Part shown: piece by piece, positions 8,096 through 15,949 of the stretch
How positions within the stretch are numbered: the first letter of the stretch is position 1
How the letters are laid out: each line of letters begins with the position of its first letter
Assembly: GCA_937907395.1 (NCBI GenBank)
Contig: CALCII010000010.1
Coordinates: 101,116 to 165,115, forward strand
Origin: an uncultured Chitinophagaceae bacterium
GTDB taxonomy: Bacteria > Bacteroidota > Bacteroidia > Chitinophagales > Chitinophagaceae
Reading direction: 5' to 3'
Length of the DNA stretch: 64,000 bases
The notes under the pieces: generated by a model
Database searches by the model: none
What the model was told of the DNA's origin: nothing
What the model saw: only the letters and a program-made list of their open reading frames with translations
Made by a program: the position numbers and the translations under genes

Positions 8096-9574
8096 ATGGC
8101 GAAGGAAATCACATCAAGAGCACAGGACTATTCACAATGGTACAATGATCTCGTTTTGAAAGGAGGATTAGCTGATTATTCAGCTGTAAGAGGATGTATG
8201 GTAATCAAACCGTATGGCTTTGCTTTATGGGAGAATATGAGAGATGTGCTGGATAAGATGTTTAAAGACACCGGACATCAAAACGCTTATTTCCCTCTCT
8301 TTGTTCCGAAAAGCCTGTTTGAAGCAGAAGAAAAAAATGCCGAAGGTTTTGCAAAAGAATGTGCGGTTGTAACCCATTATCGTTTAAAAACAGATCCCAA
8401 TAATAAAGGAAAATTGATTGTTGATCCCGAAGCCAGGCTGGAGGAAGAACTGGTGGTTCGTCCTACGAGTGAAGCTATCATCTGGAACACTTACAAGGAT
8501 TGGATTCAGAGTTATCGTGATTTACCGATCCTGGTGAATCAATGGGCGAATGTGGTTCGCTGGGAAATGCGTACACGTTTATTCCTTCGTACGGCTGAGT
8601 TTTTATGGCAGGAAGGGCATACCGCACACTCAACAATGGAAGAAGCAGTTGAAGAAACCAGAAAGATGCTGGATGTATATGCCACCTTTGCTGAAGAATA
8701 TATGGCGCTGCCGGTGATACGGGGTGTTAAGAGTGAAAGCGAACGTTTCGCTGGTGCAGTTGATACCTATTGTATTGAAGCGTTGATGCAGGATGGAAAA
8801 GCATTACAGGCAGGTACATCGCATTTCCTTGGACAAAATTTTGCCAAAGCATTTGAAGTGAAATTCCTCAATAAAGAAAATAAACAGGAATATGTGTGGG
8901 CCACCAGCTGGGGTGTGAGTACACGTTTGATTGGTGCATTGGTGATGGCGCATAGTGATGATGACGGTTTGATATTACCTCCACGCATTGCTCCTTTGCA
9001 GGTAGTGATTGTACCTATTTATAAGGGTGATGAACAAAAAGCAGCGATAACTGAAAAAGTGAATGCCATCATCAGCGGACTAAAAGCGAAAGGAATTTCT
9101 GTGAAATATGATGATAACGATAATGCACGTCCCGGATGGAAGTTCAATGAATACGAAATGAAAGGTGTGCCGGTTCGTTTGGCAATCGGAGCCAGGGATC
9201 TTGAAAACAATGTGATTGAAGTGGCAAGAAGAGATACAAAAGAAAAAAACACAGTTGCATTAGATACGGTGGTGGATGTTGTGGATCAATTGCTGAAAGA
9301 TATCCAGGTTGCTATGTTTGAAAAAGCAAAAGCTTATAGGGATGCTCATATTACACCAGTTAACAGCTGGGATGAATTTGTAAAAGTGCTGAATGAAAAA
9401 GGAGGATTTGTGGCTGCACACTGGGATGGCACTCCCGAAACAGAAACCGCAATTAAAGAACAAACAAAAGCAACCATCCGTTGTATTCCTTTTGATCAAC
9501 CGGAAGAAGCCGGCACTTGTATATTGTCGGGCAAACCGTCAAAAGGACGTGTTTTATTTGCTCAGGCATATTAA
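8096..9574 (+). CDS. proS: Prolyl-tRNA synthetase, short archaeal/eukaryotic-type
   Basis: The 492-residue enzyme charges tRNA-Pro with proline. Class II motif 2 is visible as RWEMRTRLFLRTAEFLWQEG (about residues 161-180). The TSEAIIW and GTSHFLGQNFAKAF segments of the active site are present, and the protein ends in the Tyr-terminated C-terminal zinc-like domain of the archaeal/eukaryotic type (GRVLFAQAY). The about 180-residue INS editing domain of the long bacterial form is absent, so editing of Ala-tRNA-Pro would need a separate factor; none is in the window. The start ATG at 8096 is followed directly by the conserved ITSRAQDYSQWYNDLV. An intrinsic terminator follows at once. Confidence 0.95.
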   Translation: MAKEITSRAQDYSQWYNDLVLKGGLADYSAVRGCMVIKPYGFALWENMRDVLDKMFKDTGHQNAYFPLFVPKSLFEAEEKNAEGFAKECAVVTHYRLKTDPNNKGKLIVDPEARLEEELVVRPTSEAIIWNTYKDWIQSYRDLPILVNQWANVVRWEMRTRLFLRTAEFLWQEGHTAHSTMEEAVEETRKMLDVYATFAEEYMALPVIRGVKSESERFAGAVDTYCIEALMQDGKALQAGTSHFLGQNFAKAFEVKFLNKENKQEYVWATSWGVSTRLIGALVMAHSDDDGLILPPRIAPLQVVIVPIYKGDEQKAAITEKVNAIISGLKAKGISVKYDDNDNARPGWKFNEYEMKGVPVRLAIGARDLENNVIEVARRDTKEKNTVALDTVVDVVDQLLKDIQVAMFEKAKAYRDAHITPVNSWDEFVKVLNEKGGFVAAHWDGTPETETAIKEQTKATIRCIPFDQPEEAGTCILSGKPSKGRVLFAQAY

Positions 9575-9595
9575 AAAAGAATTCATTTTTATAAA

Positions 9596-9624
9596 GCCAT
9601 CTCTTTTACAGAGGTGGCTTTTTT
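9596..9624 (+). terminator. proS intrinsic terminator
   Basis: A 9-bp stem with one G-T pair (GCCATCTCT 9596-9604 / AGAGGTGGC 9610-9618), a 5-base loop and six T. Confidence 0.88.
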
Positions 9625-9652
9625 ATTGATTCATCATCAATTGATCAAACCT

Positions 9653-9660
9653 TACCTTTG
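9653..9660 (+). promoter_or_regulatory. truB promoter -7 element TACCTTTG
   Basis: A perfect TAnnTTTG match ending six bases before the ATG at 9667. Because the element overlaps the alternative TTG start at 9658, that upstream start cannot be on this transcript. Confidence 0.68.
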
Positions 9661-9666
9661 CGGCGA

Positions 9667-10371
9667 ATGAAACAGGAAGAGCAAAACATATTTACAGAAG
9701 GGCAAGTGCTGTTAGTAGATAAACCACTGGAATGGACTTCACATGATGTGGTGGCCAAAGTGAGAAGCACCATCCGCATTAAAAAAGTGGGGCATGCCGG
9801 AACATTGGATCCGCTGGCAACCGGGTTACTCATTTTATGTACCGGTAAGTTTACCAAGAAGATTAATGAGTATATGGCCAAAGAAAAAGAATACACAGGC
9901 ACGTTTACCATTGGTGCAGTAACGCCAACCTATGACCTGGAAAGTGAACCTGAACAACAGAAAGATTTTTCGGCAATCAGTCCGGAAAAAATTCACCAGA
10001 CTACAGAACAGTTTAAAGGAATCATTCAACAAATTCCACCCATTCATTCAGCCATTAAAAAAGATGGCAAGCCTGTATATCTTCTTGCAAGAAAGGGCAA
10101 GGATGTGGTGTTGGAACCACGTACCATTGAGATAAGGGAATTTGAAATCACGCATATTGAATTGCCTGTTGTTACTTTCAGGGTTGTATGCACAACGGGG
10201 ACGTATATACGAAGCCTGGCACATGATTTCGGACAAGCATTAGGTTGTGGTGCCTATCTGAGTAGTTTGTGCCGCACACGTATAGGAGAATTCACTCTGG
10301 AACAAGCACGAAGCCTGAATGATACTCTCAGTTGGATTAAGGAACAAAAGGAACTTAGAACGGATAATTAA
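9667..10371 (+). CDS. truB: tRNA pseudouridine(55) synthase TruB
   Basis: The 234-residue enzyme isomerises uridine 55 in the T-arm of tRNAs. It contains the family core VDKPLEWTSHDVVAKVR and the catalytic-Asp motif GHAGTLDPLATGLL (Asp at about residue 48), followed by the RTGTYIRSLAHDFG-like motif III (CTTGTYIRSLAHDFGQALGCGAYL, read in parts). It is shorter than the E. coli enzyme because the C-terminal PUA domain is reduced, which is common in this phylum. I start at the ATG at 9667 rather than the TTG at 9658, since the latter lies within the promoter. The 3' end overlaps the convergent TamL gene by 17 bases, with no terminator visible between them. Confidence 0.95.
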   Translation: MKQEEQNIFTEGQVLLVDKPLEWTSHDVVAKVRSTIRIKKVGHAGTLDPLATGLLILCTGKFTKKINEYMAKEKEYTGTFTIGAVTPTYDLESEPEQQKDFSAISPEKIHQTTEQFKGIIQQIPPIHSAIKKDGKPVYLLARKGKDVVLEPRTIEIREFEITHIELPVVTFRVVCTTGTYIRSLAHDFGQALGCGAYLSSLCRTRIGEFTLEQARSLNDTLSWIKEQKELRTDN

Positions 10372-12799
10372 TACCCAGCGAAAAGTTGAAGTTTTCATAT
10401 CTCCACTGACGATCAATTTCCCTGTTACGAACAAGATTAGCCAAACTGAATTTCGGCAGCCTCCATCCGTTATTTTCATTGGAGAAGGGGAGTGCAGGAT
10501 TTTTTACTCGGAACCCGAAATCAAACCTCAATAAGAAGAGCCCGATAAAGTCAATTCGCAAACCGGTGCCGGCACTTACACCCAGATCACGATAGAAGTT
10601 TTTAAATGTAAATACAACCGTGTCGTTTCCAATATTACTCTTATTTCGCATGTTCCAGACATTGCCGATATCTGTAAACAATGCACCTCTTAATACAAGT
10701 GTGTTAGGCCAGATTGTTGCAATATTATACCGGTATTCAACATTGGCTTCAAACATCATATCGCCACTTCTGCTAAAGAATTGATTTCTTCCGCTTCTTT
10801 GTTCCATGGGGCTGGCACCGGGTCCAATACTCCTTAATGGCCATGCACGCATGCTGTTTGGTCCGCCGCCTGTAAATTGTTTAAAGAATGGCATGTTTGT
10901 ACTGTCATCGTCATACAAATATCCGGCTCCGGCAATAGCACGGAATACCCATGCCGATTTCAGATGATTGATCTGGTGTTTGAATTCCACTTCTGCTTTT
11001 ACATATTCAAACAACTCTTTATCAAAGATGGGAGCCACTCTTTTCAGCCTGCCGAATATGGCTCCTGATTCTTCAACTCCAAAACGGAATGAACTGATAT
11101 GATTCGGTCGTTTCTTAGAAATAATTTGCGGTTTGGAATAGTTAAACACTGTTCCAATGACTAAGCCCGGTGTAAATGAATAACGCAGAAAGGGAGTTGT
11201 ATCCAATTGTTGTTTAAAGGAATTCGAAATATTATAAAGACGAACATATTCAACGTTCAATGGCTGAAATGTTATTAACTCGTTCTTGCGGTTGCGAATC
11301 TGCCAACCAAACGTGGAGCCTACATTGGTAAGACTGAACAATCCGTTTCCATTTACATTTCTGTTGATGGAAGAAATAGTATTTGTAATAAATGTTTTCT
11401 TTGCTGGCATACGTGTGGCCCAGCGTTTCTTTAAGAACAACAGCTTAGGTAAGGTGAAACTGTTGCTGTAGGTTAGTTCGGTTGCCTGTAGCCCTTTATT
11501 GAATAAGCCAACACCGGCTTCAATACCACCTCTTATGGTGTTGGTGGATTGAATTCCCTGGCGGTCAAAATTGCGGTTGCGCAAGCCAAGGTTTAAACCC
11601 AGTCCAATAAGATTGCCTGCTGTACCGGCGCTCACTGTTTGTACCTGGTTGAAAACACTTTCCAGATCTGCTGTGAAGGAATATTTTTTTGCAGGGATTA
11701 ATAAGAAATTGAAGTCAATCTTTGGGGTGTCCAATGGAGACTTTACCCCGGTTCTGTTTTCTTTTGGTTCCACTTTGATAAACTGCCAGGTTCCCAATCC
11801 ATTTAGTTCATCCAATGTTCGGTTTAAATCATTCAGTTTGTAAACTCTACCCGGCCTTATGAAAATATGTGAAGACAGATAAGCCGGACGGAACATATCA
11901 GAACGGCTGTGGATGGTGAGTCCACGTCTCATTTCCTTTTTGTATTTCGTGGTATCGTTGGCATCACCTGCATAATCAGGAAATACATTTACAGTGCCTA
12001 TTTTAAAAACCTGTAAACTGGTAGTATCAATCTTTTCAATTGGTTTGGTTCTGATAAAAACATTGATCAACGGATGTTCTCTTCTTTTTTGTGCTTCCTG
12101 CAATATCTGGATACGTTCAAACGGATCCAGTAAAGGGTTTAACAACGGTACATAAACAGTATCCACGTCCACATATAACTGTTCTCTTGAAATTTTATAA
12201 TAGCCATTGTTGCGGTAAAGTTCGATCAGGCGGTCAATTTCCGACAGAATCGTTTCTTCTTTGAAAGGCATCCCTTTTCTAATGGTACTGTTGTTTCTGT
12301 TCTGATCGGTTATTTTTTGAAGAGATGTGTCGCTTATGAAATAATTGATGGAATCTATTCTGAAAACAGGCCCGGTATTAATGGTAAAATGAGTGGTGGT
12401 GCGGTACTGTGTTTCTTTGTTTCGTCCAGTTTGTACAGTGTCTATTTTATAGGTGAAGGAAGCTTTTCCATTATAAAAACCTACTGTTTTGAGATAGATA
12501 TCCATATTGTTGGCACTTTGTATGGCGGCCAACGTATCAAATTGCGGAGGATTATTGAGTTGTTTAAAGAAGACAAACCGTTCTTTCACGATGGTTTGCA
12601 TACTATCGGCCAGTTGTGTTGTAAGCCGGCTTTTCAAAATGGATAGTTCTTCACCTTTCAATTCGGTGTTAACAACATCAATTTTATTTTGATACACAAA
12701 TGGAGTTTCTTTGGGATAATTTTTTACACCACAGGAATACAGGAAGAGTATGCCGGTTAGCAATAAAAAAAAGTTGAATGTTTTCCTGTTTAACCACAT
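10355..12799 (-). CDS. TamL-like Omp85/BamA-family outer-membrane lipoprotein
   Basis: An 814-residue protein with a lipoprotein signal (FLYSC, Cys at residue 23) rather than a plain signal peptide. It carries POTRA-like repeats (for example YRNNGYYKISREQLYVDVDT and the RPGRVYKLNDLNRTLDELN segment) and a C-terminal 16-strand-type surface-antigen barrel with FGWQIRNRKNE, GGPNSMRAWPLRSIGPG and a final YENFNFSLGINYPF strand. The GPNSMRAW motif corresponds to the conserved loop 6 VRGF/Y-type motif of Omp85 proteins, here in an altered form. Lipidated TamA relatives (TamL) are known in Bacteroidota; they are thought to assist outer-membrane protein insertion together with TamB. No tamB-like gene is in the window. 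Start and promoter lie head to head with the SpoU gene (11-base gap). Confidence 0.85.
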   Translation of the reverse strand: MWLNRKTFNFFLLLTGILFLYSCGVKNYPKETPFVYQNKIDVVNTELKGEELSILKSRLTTQLADSMQTIVKERFVFFKQLNNPPQFDTLAAIQSANNMDIYLKTVGFYNGKASFTYKIDTVQTGRNKETQYRTTTHFTINTGPVFRIDSINYFISDTSLQKITDQNRNNSTIRKGMPFKEETILSEIDRLIELYRNNGYYKISREQLYVDVDTVYVPLLNPLLDPFERIQILQEAQKRREHPLINVFIRTKPIEKIDTTSLQVFKIGTVNVFPDYAGDANDTTKYKKEMRRGLTIHSRSDMFRPAYLSSHIFIRPGRVYKLNDLNRTLDELNGLGTWQFIKVEPKENRTGVKSPLDTPKIDFNFLLIPAKKYSFTADLESVFNQVQTVSAGTAGNLIGLGLNLGLRNRNFDRQGIQSTNTIRGGIEAGVGLFNKGLQATELTYSNSFTLPKLLFLKKRWATRMPAKKTFITNTISSINRNVNGNGLFSLTNVGSTFGWQIRNRKNELITFQPLNVEYVRLYNISNSFKQQLDTTPFLRYSFTPGLVIGTVFNYSKPQIISKKRPNHISSFRFGVEESGAIFGRLKRVAPIFDKELFEYVKAEVEFKHQINHLKSAWVFRAIAGAGYLYDDDSTNMPFFKQFTGGGPNSMRAWPLRSIGPGASPMEQRSGRNQFFSRSGDMMFEANVEYRYNIATIWPNTLVLRGALFTDIGNVWNMRNKSNIGNDTVVFTFKNFYRDLGVSAGTGLRIDFIGLFLLRFDFGFRVKNPALPFSNENNGWRLPKFSLANLVRNREIDRQWRYENFNFSLGINYPF

Positions 12800-12810
12800 A
12801 AATCAGAACG

Positions 12811-13557
12811 ATGCTCAGTAAAAATGAAATCAAATATATTCAAAGTTTAGGCCATAAAAAAAGTCGTGATGCCGAAGGGGTGTTTATTGCGGAAGGGGCG
12901 AAGATTGCGACTGAGTTTATCCAAACTTTACCCGGGGCAATTGTTCGGTTATACGCAACCGCAGGGTTTGCTGAAAAAGCCCGGCAAAAGGTGAAACCGG
13001 AACTTGTGACTGAAGTAACAGAAGCAGAACTGGAACGTATTTCCCAACTGCAAACACCTAACCAGGTTCTTATTATAGCCCGGCAATTTCCCGATGCTGA
13101 GCTGAATGAAATTACCAACGAATGGATACTGGCATTGGATACCATCCAGGATCCCGGCAATATGGGAACGATTATCCGTATTGCAGATTGGTTCGGAATC
13201 CGGAAAATTGCCCTTTCTGAAGGGTGTGCCGATATCTATAATCCCAAAGTGGTTCAGGCAAGTATGGGAAGTATTTTAAGAATACGGGTGAAAGAAGTGG
13301 ACTTGCCCGGCTATTTATCCAGTGTTCAGGTACCGGTTCTTGCAGCTGCACTGGGAGGCACAGATGTATCTGATTACGTCTTTCCGGAAGCAGGAATTCT
13401 GGTTATCGGGAATGAGGGGAAAGGTATTTCAGCTGAAGTAATGAAACATGTAACGCAACAAATTTCAATCCCATCTTTTGGTGCTGCAGAATCACTCAAT
13501 GCGGCAGTAGCTACAGGAATTCTGCTATGGGAATTGAAGCGTAGAGATAAGCGTTAA
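12811..13557 (+). CDS. SpoU/TrmH-family RNA 2'-O-methyltransferase
   Basis: The 248-residue protein has an N-terminal substrate-binding domain (EIKYIQSLGHKKSRDAEGVFIAEG, read in parts). The SPOUT knot follows, with motif 1 DTIQDPGNMGTIIRIADWFG, motif 2 VIGNEGKGIS and motif 3 IPSFGAAESLNAAVATGILLWE, which binds SAM in the deep trefoil knot. Members methylate 2'-OH groups of rRNA or tRNA; the exact site is not evident. A second SpoU enzyme with clearer RlmB character lies at 61 kb. The start ATG at 12811 leaves only 11 bases to the divergent TamL start, and the TamL promoter lies inside this gene. Its stop overlaps the convergent NAD(P)-binding gene by four bases. Confidence 0.88.
   Translation: MLSKNEIKYIQSLGHKKSRDAEGVFIAEGAKIATEFIQTLPGAIVRLYATAGFAEKARQKVKPELVTEVTEAELERISQLQTPNQVLIIARQFPDAELNEITNEWILALDTIQDPGNMGTIIRIADWFGIRKIALSEGCADIYNPKVVQASMGSILRIRVKEVDLPGYLSSVQVPVLAAALGGTDVSDYVFPEAGILVIGNEGKGISAEVMKHVTQQISIPSFGAAESLNAAVATGILLWELKRRDKR
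12831..12838 (-). promoter_or_regulatory. Candidate TamL-gene promoter -7 element TATATTTG inside the SpoU gene
   Basis: A TAnnTTTG match on the minus strand, 31 bases upstream of the TamL ATG and therefore within codons 7-10 of the divergent methyltransferase gene. No other match is present in the 11-base gap. Confidence 0.45.
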
Positions 13558-14180
13558 ATCTGACTGATGCCAACTCTGGCTCGCACATATTCTCTTTTTT
13601 CCAGCTCATTCAACATAAACTGAGCCAAGTCGCCTGCATTGATTTTATATTGATTAGGTTCCGGCGGATAGTTTTTTCTGGTGATATAAGCACCAGTTGG
13701 GGCTTCGTCAATGATATTGGGACTGCAAACAAATGTCCAGTCCAAACCTGATTCGTTTAAATACTCGTAAGCTTTACGGTGTTCATTGCCAACGGGAATA
13801 AATTCTGCGGGATAGGAGGGCGCATCAATAAGCAATGTTCCGTCTTCTGCATTCAGGATTCCCAAACCACCCAAGGCAATAATCCGTTTCAGTCCTGCTT
13901 TTTTCATTTGTGTAATGATATTCTTAATGCCTAATGACCTTGCTTTATCGGTACCATCAAAAGCACCACCAATGGCACTCAGCACAGCATCACTTTCTTT
14001 AATTGACTCATAAACCGCTGCTTCATCAAACAGTGCACCTTTGAACAGTTCCAGGTTTTCATGCTCTTCCATGTCAAACACATTCCTTCCAAAAGCAACC
14101 ACTTTGTATCCTTTCCACAGAGCCAGTTTTACAATTTGTTTGCCTACCTGGCCTGTTGCGCCAAAAACTGTGATTTTCAT
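13554..14180 (-). CDS. NAD(P)-binding Rossmann-fold protein (atypical SDR, NmrA/epimerase-like)
   Basis: The 208-residue protein begins with MKITVFGATGQVG, a glycine-rich dinucleotide motif (GATGQVG, residues 7-13) typical of atypical short-chain dehydrogenases. It continues with the DAVLSAIGG and RIIALGGLGIL strands. The usual YxxxK catalytic pair is not clearly present, as is common in this subgroup, which includes NAD(P)H sensors and flavin/biliverdin reductases. The substrate is unknown. An alternative ATG three codons earlier (14189) gives MTN at the N-terminus; I chose 14180 because the first beta strand begins there. No signal peptide is visible; the protein is probably cytoplasmic. 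It converges with the SpoU gene with a 4-base overlap. Confidence 0.78.
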   Translation of the reverse strand: MKITVFGATGQVGKQIVKLALWKGYKVVAFGRNVFDMEEHENLELFKGALFDEAAVYESIKESDAVLSAIGGAFDGTDKARSLGIKNIITQMKKAGLKRIIALGGLGILNAEDGTLLIDAPSYPAEFIPVGNEHRKAYEYLNESGLDWTFVCSPNIIDEAPTGAYITRKNYPPEPNQYKINAGDLAQFMLNELEKREYVRARVGISQI

Positions 14181-14257
14181 GTTTGTCAATTTCTTTAAAG
14201 TTAATGGATTCCAATAAGAAGAATGTTAAAGTAGCTTCCCGAAGCAACTTGTAGCAT

Positions 14258-14265
14258 TAAATTTG
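14258..14265 (+). promoter_or_regulatory. -7 element TAAATTTG for the small exported protein gene
   Basis: Matches TAnnTTTG and ends 13 bases before the ATG at 14279. Confidence 0.5.
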
Positions 14266-14278
14266 ATTCTTTAGTCAC

Positions 14279-14698
14279 ATGCGGCTTGTTTTAACATCAT
14301 TCTTAATCCTTGTATGCTCTGTTTTAAGGGCACAGAAAGTGGATTCTCTTTATTTTAATTTATATACCGATAGTCTTAAAAAAGGCTCCTGGAATTATAT
14401 CAATGTGGAAGGGAAACTCAGCAATGGACGCATTGTACCTCTTACCAACCAGCAAATTCATATAAAGTCCAATTTTGGAAAAATGGAAGGAAACAGTTTA
14501 TGGATTGATTGGGATTTTAAAGCCGATTCCGTTTGGGTGGAAGTTGAGTTGAAAGAAAATCCTTCTGCTAAAAAGAAGATCTGTCTGCATGTAAAAAAAC
14601 ACGACCTGCAAATGAATGCTCCAGTGCAGGACACAAGTTTACAACAGTTGAATCAACGCCTTCAACAGAAATCCAAAAAGAAACGTTCGGGGAACTGA
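14279..14698 (+). CDS. Small exported protein of unknown function
   Basis: A 139-residue protein with a clear signal peptide (MRLVLTSFLILVCSVLRAQ, cleavage likely after residue 18). The mature part (SLYFNLYTDSLKKGSWNYINVEG, read in parts, then an FGKMEGNSLWIDWDF segment) looks like a small beta-sandwich. It ends in a basic Gln/Lys-rich tail (QQKSKKKRSGN). I recognise no named domain. It has its own -7 element and abuts the convergent transaldolase gene with no spacer (stop codons at 14698 and 14699). The protein is presumably periplasmic. Confidence 0.65.
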   Translation: MRLVLTSFLILVCSVLRAQKVDSLYFNLYTDSLKKGSWNYINVEGKLSNGRIVPLTNQQIHIKSNFGKMEGNSLWIDWDFKADSVWVEVELKENPSAKKKICLHVKKHDLQMNAPVQDTSLQQLNQRLQQKSKKKRSGN

Positions 14699-15352
14699 TT
14701 ACTGGAATTTCTTTGCGTCTTCCAGGAATTTGGCCAAGCCAATATCTGTAAGCGGATGTTTCAATAAGCCGAGGATGGGTTCCAGCGGACAAGTACAAAC
14801 ATCGGCTCCTAATTCGGCTGCTTTGATGATATGCAGTGGGTTGCGGATAGAAGCGGCAAGAATTTCTGTTTCATATCCTTGAATAGAATAGATACTTGCA
14901 ATCTGTGCAATCAGTTCCATACCATCCCAACCACTATCATCAATACGTCCAAGAAAAGGAGAAACATAGGTTGCCCCGGCTTTGGCAGCCAGAATTGCTT
15001 GTCCGGCGCTGAATACCAATGTGCAGTTTGTTTTTATTCCATTATCGCTGAACCATTTCAACGCTTTAATGCCATCCTTGATCATGGGCACTTTTACCAC
15101 GATATTTGGGTGGATAGCAGCGAGTTTTTTTCCTTCTTCAATGATGCCTTCAAAATCGGTGCTGATTACTTCGGCACTGATATCACCATCCACCATTTCG
15201 CAAATGGTTTTATAATGTTGCATCACAGCTTCGGATCCTTTGATACCTTCTTTCGCCATCAGGGAAGGATTGGTGGTAACACCATCGAGGATACCTAATT
15301 CGTTTGCTTCTTTAATTTGTGCAAGATTGGCTGTATCAATGAAGAATTTCAT
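14699..15352 (-). CDS. Small-type transaldolase / fructose-6-phosphate aldolase
   Basis: A 217-residue protein of the MipB/TalC class. It starts MKFFIDTANLAQIKEANELG and has the GVTTNPSLMAKEG motif, the Schiff-base Lys in VVKVPM, NCTLVFSAGQAILAAKAGATYVSPFLGRIDD (read in parts) and a short C-terminal helix. Members either act as transaldolase in the non-oxidative pentose phosphate pathway or cleave fructose 6-phosphate to dihydroxyacetone and glyceraldehyde 3-phosphate. The two activities depend on a single active-site residue that I cannot assign with certainty. Cytoplasmic. The gene lies 26 bases downstream of the four-helix-bundle gene and may share its transcript. Confidence 0.9.
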   Translation of the reverse strand: MKFFIDTANLAQIKEANELGILDGVTTNPSLMAKEGIKGSEAVMQHYKTICEMVDGDISAEVISTDFEGIIEEGKKLAAIHPNIVVKVPMIKDGIKALKWFSDNGIKTNCTLVFSAGQAILAAKAGATYVSPFLGRIDDSGWDGMELIAQIASIYSIQGYETEILAASIRNPLHIIKAAELGADVCTCPLEPILGLLKHPLTDIGLAKFLEDAKKFQ

Positions 15353-15378
15353 ATTATTTTCGATTTAATATTTAGTAT

Positions 15379-15738
15379 TTAAGATTTTAATTTCTGTTGC
15401 GATGTTTTTCTGGATGAAGCCAGTATTCTTGTTAGTTCATCGGCTTCTTTAAGGATCAAAGATAACTTTGATGAATTTAAAAGTGCTAAATCAGCAATAA
15501 CTTCCAGCCAAAACAACGACTCATCCATTTCTTCAAAAGCGATACTCAATTTCGCAGTAAAAGCTTTTCCTGATTGGGCTTTGCAGGCTGCTCTGTAATT
15601 GGCAGCTGCTGAAAAAGAAGAGCGAAGCAATTGATGTTCTATCACCCGACTGATCTTTTTGGCTGGCAGCGAATCGCAGAGAGGAACAATTCTGTATGCA
15701 AAATCCTTCAGGCGTTTTTGGAGTTCTCCTGAATTCAT
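15379..15738 (-). CDS. Four-helix-bundle protein (23S rRNA intervening-sequence family)
   Basis: A 119-residue protein matching the S23/IVP four-helix-bundle family: RLKDFAYRIVPLCDSLP, then HQLLRSSFSAAANYRAACKAQS, IAFEEMDESLFWLEV and LILKEADELTRILASSRKT. Some members are encoded inside 23S rRNA intervening sequences, but this one is a free-standing chromosomal gene, as is common in Bacteroidota. Its function is not known. It lies between the SRP RNA gene and the transaldolase gene on the same strand. Confidence 0.82.
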   Translation of the reverse strand: MNSGELQKRLKDFAYRIVPLCDSLPAKKISRVIEHQLLRSSFSAAANYRAACKAQSGKAFTAKLSIAFEEMDESLFWLEVIADLALLNSSKLSLILKEADELTRILASSRKTSQQKLKS

Positions 15739-15758
15739 ACGTTAGCTTTAAGATTAGC

Positions 15759-15778
15759 AAATTGAAAATATTCAATTT
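15759..15778. repeat. 8-bp inverted repeat in the gap between SRP RNA and the four-helix-bundle gene
   Basis: AAATTGAA (15759-15766) and TTCAATTT (15771-15778) form a perfect AT-rich stem with a 4-base loop. It may be an operator or an mRNA 5' hairpin of the four-helix-bundle gene; no T-tract makes it a terminator. Confidence 0.4.
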
Positions 15779-15805
15779 AAGAAATCTTACTTATAAAATA
15801 AAAAA

Positions 15806-15904
15806 CGGCAGGTTACTTACATCGCACCGCTACAACCGCCTACCCTTGCTGTGTTCCCACCCTGGGGGAGTTCAGCAGGAGCTGGTCGTGCAAGACCTGC
15901 CGGG
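15806..15904 (-). ncRNA. ffs: Signal recognition particle RNA (small bacterial 4.5S type)
   Basis: About 99 bases on the minus strand fold as the small bacterial SRP RNA. The 5' end CGGCAGGT pairs with the 3' end ACCTGCCG. The conserved Ffh-binding helix 8 is complete: CCCCCAGG, then a GUG-GGAA-CAC capped stem with the GGAA tetraloop, then AGCAAGGG on the return strand. Together with Ffh and FtsY this RNA targets membrane and secretory proteins. A perfect -7 element (TATCTTTG) sits just upstream and a T6 tract follows the terminal stem, so this is a complete single-gene transcription unit. The exact ends are inferred from the terminal stem. Confidence 0.92.
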
Positions 15905-15906
15905 CG

Positions 15907-15914
15907 CAAAGATA
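15907..15914 (-). promoter_or_regulatory. SRP RNA promoter -7 element TATCTTTG
   Basis: A perfect TAnnTTTG match ending three bases before the inferred 5' end of the SRP RNA. Confidence 0.7.
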
Positions 15915-15949
15915 GGGGATTGAATAGAAGCTTCAAAAGCGAAATGGAA

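Noticed and set aside
15379..15738. Possible remnant of a 23S rRNA intervening sequence
   Set aside because: The encoded four-helix-bundle protein resembles the intervening-sequence family, but no rRNA sequence flanks it; it is a normal chromosomal gene.
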